DNA of 64,000 bases, taken from positions 100,157 through 164,156 of the forward strand of contig JAFVZT010000031.1 in NCBI GenBank assembly GCA_017508045.1, in the 5' to 3' direction. Positions within the stretch are counted from its first letter, which is position 1. Each line of letters begins with the position of its first letter. Position numbers and translations under genes: made by a program. Under the pieces are notes generated by a model. That model worked only from the letters and a program-made list of their open reading frames with translations, made no database searches and was not told where the DNA came from. Below, one piece after another: positions 56,911-64,000 of the stretch. The stretch comes from Oscillospiraceae bacterium (lineage in GTDB: Bacteria; Bacillota; Clostridia; Oscillospirales; Oscillospiraceae).

Positions 56911-57737
56911 CTGTAGGCATACTTGGTCTTGGTCTGATTGGCGGCTCCTTGGCAAGAGCATACGCCAAAGCCGGACACCGTGTACTTGCATATGATGCCG
57001 ACTCACAAATCCTTGCTTTTGCACAGCTTTCCGAAGTAGTTTCCCAGGCTTTAACTACGGAAAATCTATCAGAATGTGATTTGGTTTTATTATCCGTATA
57101 TTCCGATGCCTCCGCAGCTTGGCTTGAACAAAACGGTGAATTCGTTGCAAAAACATCCTTGGTTATTGACTGCTGCGGTATTAAGGAGGCTATTTGCAGC
57201 AGATGCTTTTCTGTAGCCGAAAAATACGGTTTTACCTATGTTGGCGGACATCCAATGGCAGGCTCACACAATTCCGGGTTTAAATATAGTCGTTCCAATC
57301 TATTTCAAGGTGCGCCAATGGTACTGGTGCCACCCAGATATGATGATCCGGTGCTTCTGCAGCGTGTTAAGGACGCACTTGCTCCCTGCGGATTTAAAAG
57401 TTACTCTGTTACCACTGCAAAGCAGCACGATAAGATGATTGCCTTTACATCTCAAATGCCGCACATTATCAGCAATGCATACATTAAGTCCCCTACAGCA
57501 AAAAACCACGGTGGCTTTTCAGCGGGAAGCTATAAGGATTTAACCCGTGTTGCTTGGTTGAACCCCGAAATGTGGGCAGAGTTACTTTTATCAAATAAGG
57601 ATAATGTGCTGTACGAGCTTGATTATTATATCAAAAGTTTGTCTGCATATCGGACGGCAATTGAAAACGACAATATGTCAGATTTAATTGCGTTGCTTGC
57701 CGAAGGCCGCAGATGCAAAGAGGAGGTTGACGGATGA
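56907..57737 (+). CDS. tyrA: Prephenate dehydrogenase
   Basis: NAD(P)-dependent oxidoreductase of 276 aa making 4-hydroxyphenylpyruvate for tyrosine. N-terminal dinucleotide fold GILGLGLIGGSLARAYAKAGH, catalytic His region GGHPMAGSHNSGF (about 112-125), and helical dimer domain with TSQMPHIISNAY. No ACT domain follows. ATG overlaps the aroF stop (ATGA); an upstream ATG in the same frame lies inside aroF and is rejected. Confidence 0.93.
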   Translation: MTVGILGLGLIGGSLARAYAKAGHRVLAYDADSQILAFAQLSEVVSQALTTENLSECDLVLLSVYSDASAAWLEQNGEFVAKTSLVIDCCGIKEAICSRCFSVAEKYGFTYVGGHPMAGSHNSGFKYSRSNLFQGAPMVLVPPRYDDPVLLQRVKDALAPCGFKSYSVTTAKQHDKMIAFTSQMPHIISNAYIKSPTAKNHGGFSAGSYKDLTRVAWLNPEMWAELLLSNKDNVLYELDYYIKSLSAYRTAIENDNMSDLIALLAEGRRCKEEVDG

Positions 57738-58786
57738 AAACTGTTACAATTACTGCATCGAAAAGCTACGATGTAATTGTCGCTCCCGGCATCCGCAATC
57801 AAATCAGTGCATATTTATCCGCAATTTCCCCCAAAAGCACAGCAGTTATTGTCAGTGACAGTAATGTTTGGCCACTTTACGGAGCAGATATGGAATGCAA
57901 TTTGCGAGCTTCCGGTATCACGACGATTCACTATGTTCTTCCTGCCGGTGAAGCAAGTAAAAACGCAAATACTTATCTGTCGATTTTGAATTTTCTTGCA
58001 GAAAATCATATCACACGATCCGATATTTTGATTGCCTTGGGCGGCGGTGTCGTCGGCGACATTACAGGTTTTGCCGCAGCTACTTACCTGAGAGGAATTC
58101 CTTATGTCCAGGTGCCTACCTCCCTGCTTGCAATGGTTGATTCCTCTGTTGGTGGAAAAACCGCAATTGATTTGCCTTCCGGAAAGAATCTTGTGGGAGC
58201 GTTTTATCAACCTAGCTTGGTATTGTGCGATACACAAATGCTTGACTCACTACCGGATGAGATTTTCCGGGACGGCTGCGGAGAAGTAATCAAATACGGT
58301 GTTTTGTATGACCGTGAGCTATTTATGCATTTGCTGGACCGTGGCATCCAATTTGACAGGGAAACGGTCATCAGTCGGTGTATAGAGCTGAAGCGGAATG
58401 TGGTGGCAGACGATGAGTTCGATCGTGGCCCACGGCAAATGCTGAATCTTGGCCATACAATCGGACACGGTATCGAGCTTCATAGCAATTTTATGATTTC
58501 CCACGGAAAAGCAGTTGCGTTAGGTATGGTAATTGTCAGCAAGGCCGGAAGTAGACTCAGTATTTGCAGTCAGGAAGCAAGAAATAGTATTATGGAAGCT
58601 GTCAAAAAATTTGGTCTGCCAACACGAACAAGTATCAACGCCCATGCACTTTATGAAGCTATGCTAGTGGATAAAAAGCGCAGCGGAAACACAATCAATT
58701 TGATTATCCCAGAGGAAATTGGTCGTTGTGCCATATGCCCAACTCAGATTGATAACTTGAAATCCTTCATTGAGGCAGGTCTCTAA
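57734..58786 (+). CDS. aroB: 3-dehydroquinate synthase
   Basis: Second shikimate-pathway enzyme, 350 aa, NAD- and metal-dependent. Motifs: LIALGGGVVGDITGFAAATYLRG (NAD binding), QVPTSLLAMVDSSVGGKTAIDLPSGKNLVG, metal ligands in GEVIKYG, NLGHTIGHGIE and SHGKAVALGM. ATGA overlap with tyrA. Confidence 0.96.
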   Translation: MKTVTITASKSYDVIVAPGIRNQISAYLSAISPKSTAVIVSDSNVWPLYGADMECNLRASGITTIHYVLPAGEASKNANTYLSILNFLAENHITRSDILIALGGGVVGDITGFAAATYLRGIPYVQVPTSLLAMVDSSVGGKTAIDLPSGKNLVGAFYQPSLVLCDTQMLDSLPDEIFRDGCGEVIKYGVLYDRELFMHLLDRGIQFDRETVISRCIELKRNVVADDEFDRGPRQMLNLGHTIGHGIELHSNFMISHGKAVALGMVIVSKAGSRLSICSQEARNSIMEAVKKFGLPTRTSINAHALYEAMLVDKKRSGNTINLIIPEEIGRCAICPTQIDNLKSFIEAGL

Positions 58787-58787
58787 T

Positions 58788-59960
58788 ATGGATATTACGA
58801 TACACCCCCATTTGCTATCGGGCACTGTAAAAGCAATTCCGTCAAAATCTGTAGCGCATCGCCTGCTGATTTGCGCAGCGCTTGCCGATTGCGAGACCAT
58901 GATTGAGTGTCCCGAAATAAATCAGGATATTGATGCAACAGCCGATTGCCTGCGTGCACTGGGCGCAGGTGTTACAAGAACCGAATCCGGATACCGGGTT
59001 TCTCCCATTTCTAACGCTCCCAAATCTGCAGAACTATATTGTAAGGAAAGTGGCTCCACTCTGCGTTTTATGCTGCCAATTGTTGGCGCATTGGGCGTGG
59101 ATGCAACATTTCATATGGAAGGAAGGCTTCCACATCGTCCTCTGTCACCTCTTTCGGAGGAATTGGAAAAACACGGCTGTGCACTCTGCAGATCGACACC
59201 GGATACCATTCGCTGTACAGGCAAACTCAAACCGGGTGCGTATTGTATTGACGGCAGTGTCTCCAGTCAATATGTCACAGGTCTTATGTTTGCCGTGGCA
59301 TTATTGGGTAATGCCTCTTCTTTAATGGTAACCGGCAAAACAGAGTCCAAGCCCTACATCGAAATGACGCAGCGCGCATTAACCTTGTTTGATGCATCCA
59401 GATATCCCTTTCGCTCCCCCGGTCAGGTTCGTGTTGAAGGAGACTGGAGTAATGCCGCATTCTTTCTTGCTGCAAAAACTTTGGGAAATACCGTTGACGT
59501 CTGCGGACTTTTAGATAATTCTGTGCAGGGTGACCGGGCAATATTTGAAATTCTGAATAACATCCAAAATATCGATACGATTGATGCAGCTGACATCCCA
59601 GACCTTGTACCAATCCTTGCTGTTACCGCAGGTGTGCAGAAAAAAATCACCTTTACCAATATCGCTCGGCTTCGTCTCAAGGAATCAGATCGGGTTGCCT
59701 CGGTGGCAGCAATGCTGGAACAGCTCGGTGCGCAAGTAATCGTTAATGAAAATACAATGACGGTTTTTCCGGGTGAATTTCACGGCTGTACCATCGATTC
59801 TGTCGGTGACCATCGAATTGCAATGGCGGCAGCGATTGCCGCAACCAGAGCATCCGGTGCGGTTACTATTTTAAATGCACAATGCGTGGCAAAATCATAT
59901 CCGACTTTCTGGGAAGAATACAGAAGATTAGGAGGAAACTATGAGCAGCACATACGGTGA
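58788..59960 (+). CDS. aroA: 3-phosphoshikimate 1-carboxyvinyltransferase (EPSP synthase)
   Basis: EPSP synthase (390 aa) adds PEP to shikimate 3-phosphate. Conserved PSKSVAHRLLICAAL, ESGSTLRFMLPI, SSQYVTGLMFA, RLRLKESDRV and GDHRIAMAAAIAA. It is shorter than Escherichia coli AroA (427 aa). In the SGSTLRF motif the usual Ala of glyophosate-sensitive class I is not obviously kept, which suggests a class II-like form, but this needs alignment. ATG 58788 follows the aroB stop by one base. Confidence 0.94.
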   Translation: MDITIHPHLLSGTVKAIPSKSVAHRLLICAALADCETMIECPEINQDIDATADCLRALGAGVTRTESGYRVSPISNAPKSAELYCKESGSTLRFMLPIVGALGVDATFHMEGRLPHRPLSPLSEELEKHGCALCRSTPDTIRCTGKLKPGAYCIDGSVSSQYVTGLMFAVALLGNASSLMVTGKTESKPYIEMTQRALTLFDASRYPFRSPGQVRVEGDWSNAAFFLAAKTLGNTVDVCGLLDNSVQGDRAIFEILNNIQNIDTIDAADIPDLVPILAVTAGVQKKITFTNIARLRLKESDRVASVAAMLEQLGAQVIVNENTMTVFPGEFHGCTIDSVGDHRIAMAAAIAATRASGAVTILNAQCVAKSYPTFWEEYRRLGGNYEQHIR

Positions 59961-61017
59961 AAAATTAAAGCTTTCCGTTTTCGGTCAATCTCACGGCCCT
60001 GCCATCGGAATGAATTTGGACGGCATACCGGCAGGATTACCGGTAGATATGGATGAACTGCTGATGTTTTTAGCACGTAGAGCGCCTGGGCAAAATGCAT
60101 ATTCAACTCCTCGGAGAGAAAAAGACCATCCCGAATTCCTGGCCGGTATCGTTAATGGCTATACCTGTGGTGCTCCCATTACCGCCATTATCCGTAACGA
60201 AAACACACGGTCTGCTGATTATGAGAATCTAAAAGATTGCCCCAGACCCGGTCATGCAGATTACACCGCACATATAAAGTATAACGGCTATCAGGACGCA
60301 GCAGGCGGCGGTCATTTTTCCGGTCGTCTGACAGCACCAATCTGCATAGCCGGTGGCTTATGTAAACAATGGCTTTCTCAAAAAGGCATCAAAATTTCCG
60401 CCCATATTTCTGTGCTTGCAGGAATCACAGATGACCCGGTAGCTCTGGATTGGGTTAACCCGGACTTATCTAAAATCCGTTCAGATTTCCCGGTTATAAA
60501 TCCTGCCGCCGGACAAAAAATGCGCGACGCAATTGAACAAGCACGTAATGACACAGATAGCGTTGGTGGCATTATCGAATGCATCATAACCGGATTGCCT
60601 GTTGGCCTGGGTGAGCCTATGTTTGGCGGGATGGAAAGTAAGATAGCCCAGATTATATATGGAATTCCTGCCGTAAAGGGTCTTGACTTTGGAAGCGGTT
60701 TTTCCGGAAGTTATCTGCGCGGAAGCCAGAATAATGACGCATTTACAATTGTTGACGGAAAAATTTCCACCGTTACGAATTATGCCGGAGGAATTTTAGG
60801 CGGTATCACCAACGGTATGCCACTTGTATTTAACGTCGCAATTAAGCCCACACCGTCTATTTCCAAACCGCAGCAGAGCATTTCTATTTCCCAGGGAATG
60901 GAACAGGAGCTTGTCATAAAAGGTCGGCACGACCCTTGTATTGTTCCAAGAGCTGTACCCGTCGTTGAGGCCGCAGCAGCAATTGCAGTTATGGACGCTA
61001 TGCTATGTATGAATTGA
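59941..61017 (+). CDS. aroC: Chorismate synthase
   Basis: 358-aa flavin-dependent enzyme that converts EPSP to chorismate. Typical KLSVFGQSHGPAIG, DYTAHIKYNGYQDAAGGGHFSGRLTAPICIAGG, GGIIECIITGLPVGLGEP and GGILGGITNGMPLVF. GGAGG 6 bases before the ATG; overlaps aroA by 20 bases. Confidence 0.96.
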   Translation: MSSTYGEKLKLSVFGQSHGPAIGMNLDGIPAGLPVDMDELLMFLARRAPGQNAYSTPRREKDHPEFLAGIVNGYTCGAPITAIIRNENTRSADYENLKDCPRPGHADYTAHIKYNGYQDAAGGGHFSGRLTAPICIAGGLCKQWLSQKGIKISAHISVLAGITDDPVALDWVNPDLSKIRSDFPVINPAAGQKMRDAIEQARNDTDSVGGIIECIITGLPVGLGEPMFGGMESKIAQIIYGIPAVKGLDFGSGFSGSYLRGSQNNDAFTIVDGKISTVTNYAGGILGGITNGMPLVFNVAIKPTPSISKPQQSISISQGMEQELVIKGRHDPCIVPRAVPVVEAAAAIAVMDAMLCMN

Positions 61018-61033
61018 CAAAAGGAGTATCATT

Positions 61034-62176
61034 ATGAATTTATCTGAACTCAGAGACCAAATTGACAATATTGATAACGAATTGGTACGTCTGTTTACTG
61101 CCCGTATGGATATTGCAGCACAGGTTGCAGATTACAAAAAAACAAATAACCTTCCAATCTATGTTCCTGCAAGGGAGCGCGCTATTTTGCAGGATGTTGC
61201 TGAAAAAGCTGGCCCGGAGATGGCAAATTACACAAGAGTATTATATTCTATGCTTTTTGAATTAAGCCGTAGTTATCAAAAAAAGCGTAATACACAGACA
61301 ACTGAGCTGTACAATCACATTATTAAATCGATTGAAGCGACCCCAAAGCTCTTCCCTCAGACAGCTATGGTTGCTTGTCAGGGTGTCGAAGGCGCTTATG
61401 CCCAAATTGCCTGCGAAAAAATTTTTAAAACTCCGATGATTATGTACTTTAAGAATTTTGATTCTGTGTTTAGTGCAATCGAACAAGGGTTATGTCAATA
61501 TGGAATTTTACCAATTGAAAACTCCACTGCAGGATCTGTCAAAAAAGTGTACGATTTAATGATTCACCATAATTTTTCTATCGTTCGTACCTTCCGATTG
61601 AAAATTGACCATAATTTACTTGTCAACCCGGGAACAAAGAAATGTGACATTGTAGAAATTTATTCCCACGAGCAGGCAATAAATCAGTGCGGGGAATTTC
61701 TGAAGACCTTCCCCAACGCTAAAGTTATTCCCGTTGAAAATACAGCAACCGCTGCAAATACGGTCGCCCAGTCCGGACGCAAGGATGTTGCCGCTATTTC
61801 CAGCCGAGTATGCGAAGAATTGTATGGTCTGCAATGTTTGGAAGCCTCTGTCCAGGATGAGGGCAATAACCGGACACGGTTTATCTGTATCAGTAAAAAT
61901 CTGGAAATTTATCCAGGATCTGATAAAACAAGCATTATGATGATCCTTTCTCACAAGCCCGGCGCCTTATATAAAGTATTGGCAAGAATGTACGTGCTGG
62001 GTATTAATGTAATTAAGCTTGAGTCAAGACCTATTCCCGACAGAGACTTTGAGTTTATGTTTTACTTTGATTTGGAAACGTCAATTTACTCGGAAGAGTT
62101 TGTCCAGCTTATGTGCGAATTGGATGATTTATGTGAGGAATTTAAGTATCTGGGAAGCTACACTGAGGTGGTATGA
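61034..62176 (+). CDS. pheA: Bifunctional chorismate mutase/prephenate dehydratase
   Basis: P-protein of 380 aa leading to phenylpyruvate. Chorismate mutase (about 1-85, LRDQIDNIDNELVRLFTARMDIAAQVADYKK), prephenate dehydratase (about 108-285, CQGVEGAYAQIACEKIF, GILPIENSTAGSV, NNRTRFICI) and ACT domain (about 298-375, LSHKPGALYKVLARM with GAL and the ESRP motif), the site of Phe feedback. So both transcription (attenuator) and enzyme are Phe-sensitive. Confidence 0.95.
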   Translation: MNLSELRDQIDNIDNELVRLFTARMDIAAQVADYKKTNNLPIYVPARERAILQDVAEKAGPEMANYTRVLYSMLFELSRSYQKKRNTQTTELYNHIIKSIEATPKLFPQTAMVACQGVEGAYAQIACEKIFKTPMIMYFKNFDSVFSAIEQGLCQYGILPIENSTAGSVKKVYDLMIHHNFSIVRTFRLKIDHNLLVNPGTKKCDIVEIYSHEQAINQCGEFLKTFPNAKVIPVENTATAANTVAQSGRKDVAAISSRVCEELYGLQCLEASVQDEGNNRTRFICISKNLEIYPGSDKTSIMMILSHKPGALYKVLARMYVLGINVIKLESRPIPDRDFEFMFYFDLETSIYSEEFVQLMCELDDLCEEFKYLGSYTEVV

Positions 62177-63402
62177 TGCAGTTCGGTTTATTGGGAAGAA
62201 AGCTGGGACACAGCTATTCTCCACAAATTCATAAATGCCTTGCAGACTATCCGTATCGGCTTTTTGAGGTTGAACCGGAGGACTTGCATGAATTTCTAAA
62301 AACGACTGAGCTTACCGGTTTTAATGTAACCATACCTTACAAAAAGGCTGTTATTTCCTACTGCTCTCACCTCTCACCACAGGCAGAAAGAATTGGCGCC
62401 GTTAATACAATTGTACGTCAACCGGACGGCACTTATATTGGACACAACACCGATTACTTTGGATTTCAGTATATGGTCAACGCAAGCGGCTTATCGCTAT
62501 CGGGAAAGAAGGTACTTATTCTTGGCAGCGGCGGTGCATCAGCCACTGCGGTGGCGGTGTTGCAGGACCTTGGCGCAGATACTGTTGTAATTTCCCGAAG
62601 CGGAGAAAACAACTATAGCAATCTTCATTTACATAGTGACGCAGCAGCAATCGTCAATACAACTCCTGTGGGTATGTATCCGGCAGTTGGTGTCTCCCCC
62701 ATTGACTTGGAATTGTTTCCAAATTTAGAAGGTGTTTTGGATCTAATCTATAATCCAGGTCTAACCAAATTATTGCTGGACTCTCACAAACACAGGATTG
62801 TAGCAATGAATGGCCTGTTAATGTTGGTGGCGCAGGCCAAGCAAAGCGCTGAGTGGTTTATCGGCAAAGCAATTCCTGACACTGTTATACCAAAAATCCA
62901 CAAAATTCTGCAAGACCAAACACAAAACATCATCCTAATCGGAATGCCAGGCTCCGGAAAAACCACCGTCGGTAAATTATTAGCCGATAAGCTGCATCGG
63001 ACTTTTATGGATACAGACGCAGAAATTACAAAAGTAGCCGGTTTTTCTATACCAGAAATATTTGCAAAATACACCGAAGACGGTTTCAGAAAGCTTGAGA
63101 CCGAGGTTCTTGCGCAATTAGGTATGCAATCCGGACTTGTAATCGCCACGGGAGGCGGATGCGTCACAAGGACAGAAAACTACAATCACCTTCACCAAAA
63201 CGGATGTATCGTCTGGCTGCAGCGCAGCATTGACAGACTTCCTACAGAGGGCAGACCCCTATCGCAATCTGCAAGGCTTGAAGATATGTACGCAATCAGA
63301 AAGCCTCTATATGAAGCCTTTTCTGATATCACAGTAGAAAACAACAGCTTACCGACCATAGCAGTACAGGAAATTTTAGATAAAATGGGCAAGGAGATAT
63401 AA
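62173..63402 (+). CDS. aroE-aroK: Fused shikimate dehydrogenase-shikimate kinase (AroE-AroK)
   Basis: 409-aa fusion. About 1-245 is AroE: GLLGRKLGHSYSPQIHK, TGFNVTIPYKKAVI (catalytic Lys), GHNTDYFG, LGSGGASATAVAVL and NTTPVGMYP. About 250-409 is AroK: Walker A NIILIGMPGSGKTTVGKLLA, FMDTDAEI, GFRKLETEVL and IATGGGCV. No frameshift; the joint near residue 250 is a short helix. The two activities are consecutive in the pathway apart from order. Start: ATG 62173 overlaps the pheA stop; ATG 62176 is better spaced from GAGG. Confidence 0.94.
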   Translation: MMQFGLLGRKLGHSYSPQIHKCLADYPYRLFEVEPEDLHEFLKTTELTGFNVTIPYKKAVISYCSHLSPQAERIGAVNTIVRQPDGTYIGHNTDYFGFQYMVNASGLSLSGKKVLILGSGGASATAVAVLQDLGADTVVISRSGENNYSNLHLHSDAAAIVNTTPVGMYPAVGVSPIDLELFPNLEGVLDLIYNPGLTKLLLDSHKHRIVAMNGLLMLVAQAKQSAEWFIGKAIPDTVIPKIHKILQDQTQNIILIGMPGSGKTTVGKLLADKLHRTFMDTDAEITKVAGFSIPEIFAKYTEDGFRKLETEVLAQLGMQSGLVIATGGGCVTRTENYNHLHQNGCIVWLQRSIDRLPTEGRPLSQSARLEDMYAIRKPLYEAFSDITVENNSLPTIAVQEILDKMGKEI

Positions 63403-63834
63403 ATGAAAATACTGGTATTGAACGGTCCAAACATCAATATGCTTGGCATCAGAGAACCCAATATATACGGAAAACAAACATTTCAGGATCTTCTTAATAT
63501 ACTGTCACAAACCCAAAGAGAGCTTGGGATTAAGATTGAACAATACCAATCCAACCACGAAGGTGACCTCGTTGATAAAATACAGGCTGCCTATAATACG
63601 GCGGATGGCATTGTGATTAATCCTGCCGGATATACCCACACCTCTGTCGCAATTCTGGATGCATTAAAGGCGGTTGGTTTACCATGTGTTGAGGTTCACA
63701 TTTCTGATGTGGACGTCAGAGAATCATTTAGACAAATTTCTTACGTCAGTGAGGCCTGTGTCAAGACAATCAAGGGTCAGGGTATCGCCGGATACAAGCA
63801 AGCAATATACTATCTGGTTGAAAACTATAAGTAA
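63403..63834 (+). CDS. aroQ: 3-dehydroquinate dehydratase, type II
   Basis: 143-aa dodecameric type II enzyme, third step of the pathway. Motifs VLNGPNINMLGIREPNIYG (catalytic Tyr), QSNHEGDLVDKI, INPAGYTHTSVAILDAL and VHISDVDVRESFR. It starts directly after the aroE-aroK stop with GGAG upstream. Last gene of the operon; no hairpin terminator was noticed before the insertion sequence 26 bases downstream. Confidence 0.96.
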   Translation: MKILVLNGPNINMLGIREPNIYGKQTFQDLLNILSQTQRELGIKIEQYQSNHEGDLVDKIQAAYNTADGIVINPAGYTHTSVAILDALKAVGLPCVEVHISDVDVRESFRQISYVSEACVKTIKGQGIAGYKQAIYYLVENYK

Positions 63835-63859
63835 TATAAGACCTGCTGCAATTTTTGAT

Positions 63860-64000
63860 TGACCTGCCCCAGTTTGTACGGACAGCACAAAAAGACCCCT
63901 ATGTAGGAAATATTTAGTTTATGCGGAGTGGCGCAGCGTTAGCGGTGCCACTCCCGTTTTATTCTGGATGCGCTCGTGGTTATAGAAATAAATGTATCTG
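63860..64000 (-). mobile_element. End of an IS3-family insertion sequence (runs off the right edge)
   Basis: The end begins TGACCTGCCCC at 63860, resembling terminal repeats of IS3-family elements, and is followed by a transposase 3' end. Only the first 141 bases are visible. Confidence 0.7.
63919..64000 (-). CDS. IS3-family transposase, C-terminal end (partial)
   Basis: The last 26 codons of a DDE integrase-type OrfB on the minus strand read YIYFYNHERIQNKTGVAP then TLRHSA and stop at 63919-63921. YNHERIQ...G..P is the hallmark tail of IS3 transposases. The rest lies outside the window, so intactness cannot be judged. Confidence 0.85.
   Translation of the reverse strand, partial: RYIYFYNHERIQNKTGVAPLTLRHSA

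Noticed and set aside
1-64000. CRISPR arrays, rRNA genes or a prophage
   Set aside because: No regularly spaced direct repeats, no rRNA-like stretch and no phage structural genes were seen; the only mobile DNA is the cotJC element and the IS3 edge.

Overview
The window reads as one stretch of a spore-forming Clostridia chromosome, probably Oscillospiraceae/Ruminococcaceae-like. That is inferred from moderately AT-rich Gram-positive gene content, strong GGAGG ribosome sites and TTGACA/TATAAT promoters. It also rests on a complete spoIIIA operon, cwlD, cotJ genes, a SpoIVFB-type protease, a GerW/YtfJ protein and a large (Alu-containing) SRP RNA. No species name can be given from sequence alone.

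Layout. 1-1029: the start of radA and cwlD on the minus strand. 1150-4396: the spore-coat genes cotJAB (one fused gene) and cotJC. cotJC is split by a 2,204-bp element carrying a serine recombinase and a PTS EIIC-like membrane protein; precise removal restores one open reading frame, as in skin-type elements excised during sporulation. 4433-8499: minus-strand housekeeping operon asp23-nusB-tsaD-like-xseA-xseB-ispA. 8630-13145: spoIIIAA-AH. 13234-17517: ftsK/spoIIIE, an atypical uppP, tepA. 17616-18354: ybaK and a TSCPD gene. 18455-24723: proteostasis block tig-clpP-clpX-lon-engB. 24840-29939: overlapping operon lepB-rbgA-rnhB-yraN-dipeptidase-threonine synthase-like-phosphoesterase. 30028-30677: rplS and tRNA-Pro. 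30765-35118: two radical-SAM family genes, a Lar-like zinc ribbon, a SpoIVFB-like protease and an HD protein. 35278-44393: membrane proteins, asnB, a SpoIID-like/peptidoglycan-binding cluster, phosphatidyltransferase, phosphohexomutase and a thioesterase. 44437-47572: acpP, SRP RNA, dnaX-ybaB-recR. 47636-54014: a flavoprotein, an RpiR regulator, and scpA-scpB-DUF2953-ytfJ-dacF-rluB. 54174-55559: a small membrane protein and a nucleoside kinase.

55686-63834 is an eight-gene operon (DAHP synthase, tyrA, aroB, aroA, aroC, pheA, aroE-aroK fusion, aroQ) covering all steps from PEP plus erythrose-4-phosphate to the prephenate branches for Phe and Tyr. It is preceded by a 21-codon leader peptide dense in Phe and Tyr codons and by mutually exclusive hairpins ending in an intrinsic terminator: a ribosome-mediated attenuator of the classical kind. 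The window ends in the edge of an IS3-family insertion sequence.

The two most notable systems are the cotJC-splitting excision element (1743-3966) and the Phe/Tyr attenuator (55686-55908). Start codons were chosen by ribosome-site spacing and family N-termini; all functional calls are from motif recognition by eye, without database searches.
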